Source: an uncultured Chloroflexota bacterium | Lineage (GTDB): Bacteria; Chloroflexota; Chloroflexia; Chloroflexales; Roseiflexaceae | Assembly: GCA_903871975.1 (NCBI GenBank) | Contig: CAIQIY010000603.1 | Span: 1 to 6,824 of the forward strand | Length of the DNA: 6,824 nt | Direction: 5' to 3' | Shown: piece after piece, positions 1-4,566 of the stretch | How the letters are laid out: the number at the start of each line of letters is the position of its first letter | How positions within the stretch are numbered: position 1 is the stretch's first letter | Notes under the pieces: generated by a model | Seen by the model: only the letters and a program-made list of their open reading frames with translations | Databases searched by the model: none | What the model was told of the DNA's origin: nothing | Program-made: the position numbers and the translations under genes

Positions 1-81
1 CAATGCCAGATCGCGTACGACGCCGACGCCGGTGGCGCCACCGCCGATGACCAGCACGTCGGTCGTGAGGCTGCGGCTCAT
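1..81 (-). CDS. glpD: FAD-dependent glycerol-3-phosphate dehydrogenase, N-terminal fragment (GlpA/GlpD family)
   Basis: Only the first 27 codons are present; the gene runs off the left edge of the window. The visible peptide begins MSRSLTTDVLVIGGGATG and continues with GVGVVRDLAL. This is the Rossmann beta-alpha-beta that binds the FAD ADP moiety (GxGxxG embedded in IGGGATG), followed by the RDLAL helix typical of GlpA/GlpD. The enzyme oxidises glycerol-3-phosphate to dihydroxyacetone phosphate at the membrane and passes electrons to quinone. The start ATG (81-79) overlaps the glpK stop TGA (80-78) as ATGA, so translation is probably coupled and the two genes form one transcript. Kinase followed by dehydrogenase fits the pathway order. 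The fragment cannot distinguish the aerobic homodimer type (GlpD) from the GlpA subunit type, so the symbol is a family-level choice. Confidence 0.85.
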   Translation of the reverse strand, partial: MSRSLTTDVLVIGGGATGVGVVRDLAL

Positions 82-1574
82 GATGACGCCTCTTCGACCC
101 AGTCAAACGTGCGGGTGACGGCTTTCTTCCATGCGCGATACCGTGTCTCGCGAACATCGGCCGCGAGCGTCGGCTGCCAGCTGCGGTCGGCGACCCACTG
201 CTGCCGCAATTCGTCCAGATCGCGCCAGACACCGACTGCCAGGCCGGCGGCGTATGCCGCACCGAGCGCCGTCGTCTCGGTGATGTGCGGCCGGGTCACC
301 GGCACACCGAGCACGTCACTCTGCAGTTGCATCAGCAGCGCGTTGGCGACCATGCCTCCATCGACACGCAGTGCGGCCAACTTCACGCCGGAGTCGCGCT
401 CCATCGCATCGAAGACCTCGCGCGTCTGCCATGCGGTGGCTTCGAGCGCAGCACGGGCGATGTGGCTGCGGTTGACGTAGCGCGTCAGGCCGACAATCAC
501 CCCACGAGCATCGCTGCGCCAGTATGGGGCAAACAATCCGGAGAATGCCGGGACGAAGTAGACGCCGCCGTTGTCGTCGACCAACTGCGCGAGCGCTTCG
601 ATCTCGGCGCTGCTGGTGATCATGCCGAGGTTGTCGCGCAACCATTGCACCAGCGCGCCGGCGATCGCGATCGAGCCCTCGAGCGCGTAGACGGCCGGCT
701 TGGTGCCGAACTGATAGGCGACAGTCGTGAGCAGTCCGCTGCGCGATGGAACAATCTCGTGGCCGGTATTCAGCAGCATGAAGCACCCGGTGCCGTAGGT
801 GTTCTTGGCTTCGCCCGGCGCGTAGCATGCCTGCCCAACCAGCGCGGCATGCTGGTCGCCCAGGGCACTCGCGACGGGTACTCCGCCCAGGACACCACGT
901 GCTTCGCCGTAGATCTCGCTCGACGAGCGAATCTGCGGCAGCATCGCTCGCGGGATGCCCAACACCGCCAGGATCGTCGCATCCCAGTCGAGTGTCGCCA
1001 GATTCATCAGCATCGTGCGGCTGGCGTTGGTGACATCGGTCAGGTGCGCTCCGGTGAGCCGCCAGATCAGGTAGGTGTCGATGGTGCCGAACAGCGCATC
1101 GCCTCGCTCGGCATCGGCACGCAACCCTGGCACCTGCTCGAGCAGCCAGGCGACTTTTGGCCCCGAAAAGTAGGTCGCCAACGGCAGGCCACATCGCTCA
1201 CGGAATCGATCGATGCCACCGTCGCGCGCCAGTTCGGCGCAGATTCGGTCGGTGCGGGTGTCTTGCCAGACGATCGCCGGCGCATAGGCGCGCCCGGTGT
1301 GTCGATTCCAGACGACGGCGGTTTCGCGCTGGTTGGTGATGCCGACCGCCGACAGCTGGCCAGCGACGAGCCTGGCGCGGTCGAGTGCAGCCCGGACGAC
1401 GCTCTGGGTACGCTCCCAGATCTCTTCGGGGTCGTGCTCGACCCAGCCGGGCCGCGGGAATGACTGGCTGTGTTCTTTCTGGTCGAGGCTGACGATCGCG
1501 CCAGTATGATCGAAGATGATGCACCGGGTGCTGGTGGTGCCTTGGTCGATCGCGGCGATGAACTGGGGCTGCAT
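78..1574 (-). CDS. glpK: Glycerol kinase
   Basis: It phosphorylates glycerol with ATP to sn-glycerol-3-phosphate, trapping it in the cytoplasm for the dehydrogenase encoded next. The 498 residues match the family's usual length of about 500, and it is an FGGY-family sugar kinase. Visible motifs are the N-terminal phosphate-binding loop DQGTTSTR (10-17), glycerol-contacting R83 and E84 in NQRET, Y135 in the first FGGY signature YFSGPKVAWLLEQ (135-147), and the catalytic base D240 in ALGDQHAAL. Also present are the ATP-site stretch NTYGTGCFMLLNTG (258-271), the second FGGY signature GVIVGLTRYVNRSHIARAALE (358-378), and the adenine-side DGGMVANALLMQLQSD (405-420). The start follows AAGGAGG by 8 bases. 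The loop before D240 lacks the GGTR element that binds fructose-1,6-bisphosphate in the E. coli enzyme, and no His corresponding to the HPr-phosphorylated site of Gram-positive enzymes is seen. Allosteric control is therefore probably different. No glpF facilitator gene lies in the window. Confidence 0.98.
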   Translation of the reverse strand: MQPQFIAAIDQGTTSTRCIIFDHTGAIVSLDQKEHSQSFPRPGWVEHDPEEIWERTQSVVRAALDRARLVAGQLSAVGITNQRETAVVWNRHTGRAYAPAIVWQDTRTDRICAELARDGGIDRFRERCGLPLATYFSGPKVAWLLEQVPGLRADAERGDALFGTIDTYLIWRLTGAHLTDVTNASRTMLMNLATLDWDATILAVLGIPRAMLPQIRSSSEIYGEARGVLGGVPVASALGDQHAALVGQACYAPGEAKNTYGTGCFMLLNTGHEIVPSRSGLLTTVAYQFGTKPAVYALEGSIAIAGALVQWLRDNLGMITSSAEIEALAQLVDDNGGVYFVPAFSGLFAPYWRSDARGVIVGLTRYVNRSHIARAALEATAWQTREVFDAMERDSGVKLAALRVDGGMVANALLMQLQSDVLGVPVTRPHITETTALGAAYAAGLAVGVWRDLDELRQQWVADRSWQPTLAADVRETRYRAWKKAVTRTFDWVEEASS

Positions 1575-1582
1575 CGATCTGG

Positions 1583-1589
1583 CCTCCTT
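1583..1589 (-). promoter_or_regulatory. Strong Shine-Dalgarno of glpK
   Basis: On the minus strand AAGGAGG ends 8 bases before the ATG at 1574. It is a full seven-base match to the anti-Shine-Dalgarno and fixes the glpK start. Confidence 0.9.
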
Positions 1590-1591
1590 TC

Positions 1592-1659
1592 GGCGACACC
1601 ACGCGCTGGCTTGGCTGCCGCAGCCGATCGACCAGCTCGCCGGCCACAGGCGTGTCGCC
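1592..1659 (-). promoter_or_regulatory. Structured glpK leader: nested inverted repeats ending next to the ribosome-binding site
   Basis: Three concentric inverted repeats lie between the predicted promoter and the glpK Shine-Dalgarno. The outer pair is GGCGACAC (1592-1599) with GTGTCGCC (1652-1659), a perfect 8-base match. The middle pair is GCTGG (1605-1609) with CCAGC (1632-1636). The inner pair is GGCTG (1613-1617) with CAGCC (1621-1625), with a 3-base loop. The 3' arm in the mRNA ends two bases before AAGGAGG. If transcription starts near 1656, the first three bases of the outer arm are not transcribed and only five outer pairs remain. The arms could alternatively be a pair of DNA half-sites. 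No known riboswitch class is recognised. Confidence 0.4.
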
Positions 1660-1662
1660 CGG

Positions 1663-1671
1663 ATTATAGCA
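1663..1671 (-). promoter_or_regulatory. Probable glpK promoter, extended -10 (TGC-TATAAT)
   Basis: On the minus strand the hexamer TATAAT (1668-1663) is a perfect -10 consensus and is preceded by TG one base upstream (1671-1670), an extended -10. No TTGACA-like -35 is found at 16-18 bases spacing, which is usual when TGn is present. Transcription would start near 1656, giving an 80-base leader for glpK. Confidence 0.65.
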
Positions 1672-1950
1672 CGCTTGTCCGCGGGCTGGCGCAGGGTGAA
1701 GGCGCCAGATGCCGCGGTGGCCCCGGTGTGTTCGCGTCCGACGGCATACCGGCCCGGCGGCGAGGCGTGCAGGCGCCGTCGCTGATCGGCTCACGACCGA
1801 CCATGGCCCGTCCCCGGCGCCATGGGTGTGCACGTCACCCACCAGTGAGCGTGAACGGCTGCGACACCGATGATGTGTGCTGGTTGTATCACCGGCGACG
1901 TGGCGACGCTCAATCAGTGCCGACTGGCCGCGGGCCTGCGGCATCCGGTC
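1672..1950. other. Intergenic stretch between the lipoprotein gene and the glpK promoter
   Basis: Together with the glpK leader, this makes a 376-base gene-free gap (1575-1950). I find no convincing gene here: the open frames crossing it are Arg/Pro-rich and lack a ribosome-binding site. It contains a 7-base inverted repeat, CCATGGC (1801-1807) and GCCATGG (1819-1825), with an 11-base spacer, about 130 bases upstream of the glpK -10. Next to the lipoprotein stop there is a GC hairpin. Function of the CCATGG repeat is unknown. Confidence 0.5.
1922..1950 (-). terminator. Possible terminator-like hairpin after the lipoprotein gene
   Basis: Immediately after the lipoprotein stop (1953-1951) lies an imperfect GC-rich hairpin. 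The core GCCGC (1927-1931) pairs with GCGGC (1938-1942) around a 6-base loop, and flanking GAC/GTC and GG/CC pairs extend it with a small bulge. There is no U-tract on either strand, so it may only protect the 3' end or slow polymerase. A true intrinsic terminator is not shown. Confidence 0.25.
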
Positions 1951-2520
1951 TCAACCCTCGGTCAGGTACCAACGGTCGCTCAGTTTGATGGTCGGGATCA
2001 GGCCAGCTGAGTTGCCGATCAGTTGACGTAGCTCGATCGGCTGCTCATAGAGCGTCACCGGGCCGCGGTCGGTGTTGCGGATGATCATCATCAGCATCGA
2101 GGCGTTGGGAAGTTGCACCATCGCGCGATCACCGTCATCGGAGAGTTTGATCGGCCGATCAAAGGTCATCTCCAACGAGAGCGCCTCGTCATCAGCGAGT
2201 TTGGCGCGATCGGCGGCAAAACGGGTCAACGATGCGTTGAGGGCAATGCGCTGGGCGAAGCGCTCTTCTGGAGCAAAATAGCGTGTCAATCGCTCGACCC
2301 AATAGCTGCGCGACGTGTCGTCCACGAGCGTGGGCTCTTGTAGCGCTGATCGTAGATCTTCGAAGAAGTTTTCGACGACGCTCTCGGGGGTGATGCCACC
2401 ACCGGCCGGATCCTGGATCTCGATCACGGCGCTGGCGCCGCCGCCACAGCCCACCAGCCAGGGCATCAGTGCGGCGATGACGAGCAGCGATTGTAGCAAT
2501 TGCCACGCGTGTGTTCGCAT
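1951..2520 (-). CDS. Secreted lipoprotein, NTF2-like fold suspected, function unknown
   Basis: The 189-residue product begins MRTHAWQLLQ. It has a hydrophobic core (about residues 8-21) and a lipobox LVGC at 22-25, so signal peptidase II should cleave before Cys25, leaving the lipid-anchored Cys followed by a GGG linker. The mature part starts with PESVVENFFEDLRSAL (45-60). A mixed alpha/beta body follows with YWVERLTRYFAPEER (73-87), alternating strands around 113-148, and a C-terminal GRWYLTEG-like end (SDRWYLTEG, 181-189). This layout (helix, small strands, terminal RWYL) resembles SnoaL/NTF2-like or DUF4878-like accessory domains, but I cannot name a family. An in-frame ATG 45 bases upstream (2565) is rejected: it lies inside the -10 element, whereas the chosen ATG has GAGG five bases before it and gives a clean signal peptide. 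It probably binds a ligand or assists another envelope protein. Confidence 0.85.
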   Translation of the reverse strand: MRTHAWQLLQSLLVIAALMPWLVGCGGGASAVIEIQDPAGGGITPESVVENFFEDLRSALQEPTLVDDTSRSYWVERLTRYFAPEERFAQRIALNASLTRFAADRAKLADDEALSLEMTFDRPIKLSDDGDRAMVQLPNASMLMMIIRNTDRGPVTLYEQPIELRQLIGNSAGLIPTIKLSDRWYLTEG

Positions 2521-2525
2521 GATGA

Positions 2526-2529
2526 CCTC
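2526..2529 (-). promoter_or_regulatory. Shine-Dalgarno that decides the lipoprotein start
   Basis: Minus-strand GAGG with five bases before the ATG at 2520. It favours this start over the upstream in-frame ATG at 2565, which would put 15 unrelated residues before the signal peptide. Confidence 0.6.
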
Positions 2530-2563
2530 GTGTCGCGTGGTCACACGCTGGACCACCAGCGCC

Positions 2564-2572
2564 ATTGTATCA
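2564..2572 (-). promoter_or_regulatory. Probable lipoprotein promoter, extended -10 (TGA-TACAAT)
   Basis: On the minus strand TACAAT (2569-2564) matches five of six -10 positions and carries TG at 2572-2571, the same extended -10 layout as the element before glpK. No good -35 is seen at 17 bases. Transcription would start near 2557, giving a leader of about 37 bases. Confidence 0.5.
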
Positions 2573-2914
2573 CGGTCGGACCATCGTCATCGCTGCCGTG
2601 AGCGAAGACCACCCGCGGCCGATCCACGTACCGACGTTGCGCCAGACGACGTGATCAGGGTGGCAAGCGACCCGGGGCACACGGCATGTCGTACTGCCCG
2701 GCCTGATGCTGCGCTGTCCAATCACAGGCAGAATCCCCGTAGGAAAGGACCGTTGTCGCCAATCTCGTGTGGCAGGCTGCGGCGATTCGGGCGGTCGGCT
2801 GCGTGCAGCCGGCAGGAGACCAACACGCTCGCCGATGACCGATCAGCACCAAGCACCTTGCAGTTCCGCCCGCCGGCTCGCCGGCGAGCGCCGCCGTGCG
2901 ATTGCGCAGTGACG
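2573..2914. other. Divergent intergenic region, no gene recognised
   Basis: About 340 bases separate the two divergent promoters. No open frame has a ribosome-binding site together with a plausible protein, and no tRNA, known riboswitch or transposon end is seen. An imperfect inverted repeat with one bulged base, GATCCACGT (2621-2629) and ACGTGATC (2649-2656), and a 14-base palindrome near the right end are the only structures I note. Confidence 0.5.
2876..2889. repeat. Perfect 14-base palindrome upstream of the DUF6174-like gene
   Basis: GCTCGCCGGCGAGC is perfectly self-complementary. It lies about 25 bases upstream of the putative -10 (2915), that is around -51 to -38 relative to the inferred start site, a place where an activator or repressor dimer could bind. 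GC-rich composition makes chance palindromes of this length plausible. Confidence 0.4.
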
Positions 2915-2920
2915 TAGAAT
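2915..2920 (+). promoter_or_regulatory. Candidate -10 element of the DUF6174-nth operon
   Basis: TAGAAT matches five of six -10 positions and sits 60 bases before the first start codon. No convincing -35 hexamer or TGn extension accompanies it. Transcription would begin near 2927, placing the following hairpin at the extreme 5' end of the mRNA. Confidence 0.35.
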
Positions 2921-2928
2921 GTAGCCAT

Positions 2929-2948
2929 CACGCGCCGTCTGGCGCGTG
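2929..2948 (+). promoter_or_regulatory. Perfect 8-bp stem-loop in the leader of the DUF6174-like gene
   Basis: CACGCGCC (2929-2936) pairs fully with GGCGCGTG (2941-2948) around a GTCT tetraloop, with one extra U-G pair possible below. There is no T-run after it, so it is not an intrinsic terminator. It lies between the putative -10 and the Shine-Dalgarno at 2971-2974 and could be a 5' mRNA-stabilising hairpin or a DNA operator. Confidence 0.55.
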
Positions 2949-2980
2949 GCCAGCCATGTCGAAAGACACGGGAGCACCAG

Positions 2981-3490
2981 ATGCGTTGGCCGATGTGGCT
3001 CGTGATCACTGCCATCGTCGCCGTGCCAGCGTGGCTGTACTGGCCGGCCGACGCGCGTGCGCACCTGATGGCCGCGCAACAGCGCTGGGCCGGGCGAGCA
3101 TTCGCCGACTATCGCCTCGTCGTCGAGACCGACACCTGCCTGTATGATGTCGTGGTACGTGCGGGGCGATTGTATGGTGGTGCACGTGATTCGTGCGTCA
3201 CCCAGGCGCGTACTGTCGAGGGGCTGTTTGCGCTGATCGCCGCCACGGGCATGCAACCACGCTGCATCGCAGGCACGTGCCTGTGCCTCGTGCACACCAG
3301 TGTGGCAGCCACGTATGATGCGGCACTGGGGCACCCGGTCAGGATCAACATCAGATCGGTGCTGATGCCACACCTCGCCTCGGCTGACTACTGGCGGGCA
3401 CTGATGCGCTGGCGCCGCCTGCCTGCGTGCCATGCGTCGGCGACACGACACATTCGTGTGCAGGATGTCGCCCCCCTGTCCGATGATTGA
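2981..3490 (+). CDS. DUF6174-like membrane-anchored or secreted protein
   Basis: The 169 residues start with a short positively charged end and a hydrophobic segment (about 4-22). Cleavage after ARA (25-27) is possible; otherwise it is an N-terminal anchor, and the rest is outside the membrane. The core resembles DUF6174: W36 with FADYRLVVETDTC (41-53), strands DVVVRAGRLYGG (56-67), TVEGLFALIA (78-87), then VAATYDAALGHPVRINI (108-124). The last stretch is the family's usual Y-D-x-x-x-G-x-P-x-x-I ending. Function of the family is unknown. Six cysteines (53, 72, 95, 100, 102, 150) are many for an exported protein, and C95-x4-C100-x-C102 is unusual. About 45 residues follow the DUF core. The start has GGAG six bases upstream. 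It is the first gene of a probable operon with nth, which follows 45 bases later; a small hairpin (3502-3516) lies in that gap. The family call rests on pattern recognition only. Confidence 0.8.
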   Translation: MRWPMWLVITAIVAVPAWLYWPADARAHLMAAQQRWAGRAFADYRLVVETDTCLYDVVVRAGRLYGGARDSCVTQARTVEGLFALIAATGMQPRCIAGTCLCLVHTSVAATYDAALGHPVRINIRSVLMPHLASADYWRALMRWRRLPACHASATRHIRVQDVAPLSDD

Positions 3491-3535
3491 GCGCAGGAAA
3501 CGGCAGACATCCTGCCACACTGGACGGAGATCAGC

Positions 3536-4207
3536 ATGAATGGTGTCAGTGACGGTGAGCAGGTGCGTCGGATCGCTGCGGCGCTGACAGCATGGTATGG
3601 TACGCCACACCATACGCCCAGTGATGATCCCGTAGGCGAACTGGTCGCCACGATCCTGTCGCAAAGCACCACCGACCTGCAGAGCGGCCGGGCCTACCAG
3701 GCGCTACGCGAAGCGTTCCCCGACTGGGCAGCCATCCAGCACGCACCGATCGAGTGCGTGGCGGCGAGCATTCGCGGCGCAGGGCTCGCCATGCGCAAGG
3801 CCGAACGCATCCAGCAGGCGCTGGCGCAGCTCCACCGCGAGCATGGGGCGTATACGCTCGAACCGCTGCGCGCCCTGAGCCCCGCCGCCGGCCGCGCGTG
3901 GCTCACGCGCCTGCCGGGCGTCGGCCCGAAGACCGCCTCGTGTGTCCTGGTATTCGCCTTGGGCGTGCCAGCCATTCCCGTCGATACCCATGTGCACCGC
4001 ATCGCCCGGCGAACGGCGATGATTGGTCCACGGGTCGGTGCCGATCAGGCGCATGCACTGCTTGAGTCGGCACTGGCGCCCCAGCAGGCGCTCGCATTTC
4101 ATCTGAACCTGATTCGCCACGGCAAGACGGTATGCCGTGCGATTCGACCGGCTTGCAACCACTGCCCGCTGGCGACATGCTGTCCGCGGCACGGAGTCGC
4201 GCCGTGA
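3536..4207 (+). CDS. nth: Endonuclease III (DNA glycosylase / AP lyase)
   Basis: This base-excision repair enzyme removes oxidised pyrimidines and nicks the abasic site by beta-elimination, acting on DNA in the cytoplasm. The 223 residues are close to the usual 210-220. All hallmarks are visible: the helix-hairpin-helix LPGVGPKTAS (126-135) with catalytic K132, the catalytic D150 in PVDTHVHRIARR (148-159), and the C-terminal 4Fe-4S ligands C200-x6-C207-x2-C210-x5-C216. An extra Cys215 sits beside the last ligand. The early motif ILSQSTTD (40-47) replaces the LSAQATD of E. coli Nth and resembles the SQ-N-T-D form common outside Proteobacteria. GGAG (3526-3529) lies six bases before the ATG. 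It is the middle gene of a probable three-gene plus-strand operon, and its stop TGA overlaps the next start. It should be fully active. A MutY role is unlikely: the length is too short and the MutY C-terminal domain is absent. Confidence 0.95.
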   Translation: MNGVSDGEQVRRIAAALTAWYGTPHHTPSDDPVGELVATILSQSTTDLQSGRAYQALREAFPDWAAIQHAPIECVAASIRGAGLAMRKAERIQQALAQLHREHGAYTLEPLRALSPAAGRAWLTRLPGVGPKTASCVLVFALGVPAIPVDTHVHRIARRTAMIGPRVGADQAHALLESALAPQQALAFHLNLIRHGKTVCRAIRPACNHCPLATCCPRHGVAP

Positions 4208-4563
4208 TGGAGCGCATCGGCTTGTGGCACGCGGTGCTCCCGACAACGATCGCGCTGGTCGGCACACTCGCGCTGCTGCTCTGCGCACTGGCGTGGTGGC
4301 GGCGCACGACGGGCGGTATATCGCTCGACGTGGTGATCGGCATGCTGACCTGGCTGCTGGTGACACAGGCACTGCTGGGGTGCGTACTGGCACTGACTGG
4401 CGTGGCCGTCACACCACTGCACCTGATCTACAGCGTGTTGGCCGCCGGTGCCATTCCGCTGCTCCGCCGAATGGTGCCACACGACCCTGCACCGACGACA
4501 ATGCTGGTGATCATCGCCCTGGCACTGGCACTCGCCTGGCGTGCCGGCGCGACTGGCCGCTGA
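4207..4563 (+). CDS. Small four-helix membrane protein, unknown function
   Basis: The 118-residue product is very hydrophobic, with four predicted membrane helices at about 8-30, 42-64, 68-86 and 97-112. A WWRR turn follows helix 1, a charged RRMVPHDP loop separates helices 3 and 4, and the C-terminus ends WRAGATGR. The segment TPLHLIYSVLA (69-79), with a His entering helix 3, and the Arg-then-TG end recall a group of small uncharacterised membrane proteins with an LH-x-x-Y pattern. I cannot name a family. The ATG at 4207 overlaps the nth stop by one base (TGATG). A GTG at 4204 would overlap by GTGA and has the better spacing, 7 bases, from GGAG at 4193-4196. Either way translation is coupled to nth. 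A longer in-frame start inside nth (4132) is unlikely, because it would add a non-hydrophobic tail encoded by the Fe-S region. Confidence 0.8.
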   Translation: MERIGLWHAVLPTTIALVGTLALLLCALAWWRRTTGGISLDVVIGMLTWLLVTQALLGCVLALTGVAVTPLHLIYSVLAAGAIPLLRRMVPHDPAPTTMLVIIALALALAWRAGATGR

Positions 4564-4566
4564 GCG

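Noticed and set aside
285..1463. Long plus-strand open frame of 392 codons antisense to glpK
   Set aside because: It is a shadow of the glpK frame: low-complexity Arg/Gly/Asp-rich translation, no domain, while the minus strand encodes an intact glycerol kinase with all motifs.
1198..1944. Minus-strand open frame of 248 codons spanning the glpK start and upstream region
   Set aside because: Arg/His/Pro-rich, no ribosome-binding site, and it overlaps glpK in another frame; typical of GC-rich spurious frames.
2521..2565. Upstream ATG giving a 204-residue lipoprotein
   Set aside because: That ATG lies within the extended -10 element, and the downstream ATG has a Shine-Dalgarno and a standard lipoprotein signal peptide.
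2581..2910. Search for a riboswitch or small RNA in the divergent intergenic region
   Set aside because: No known riboswitch consensus (such as the THI box) or Rho-independent terminator tract is seen, and the short inverted repeats present are not beyond chance for this GC content.
2843..3664. Minus-strand open frame of 273 codons antisense to the DUF6174-like gene
   Set aside because: No recognisable domain, and the opposite strand encodes a protein with an N-terminal hydrophobic segment, Shine-Dalgarno and family-like motifs.
4132..4206. Upstream start for the four-helix membrane protein inside nth
   Set aside because: It would add 25 polar residues read from the Fe-S coding region; the overlapping ATG/GTG at the nth stop is better placed.
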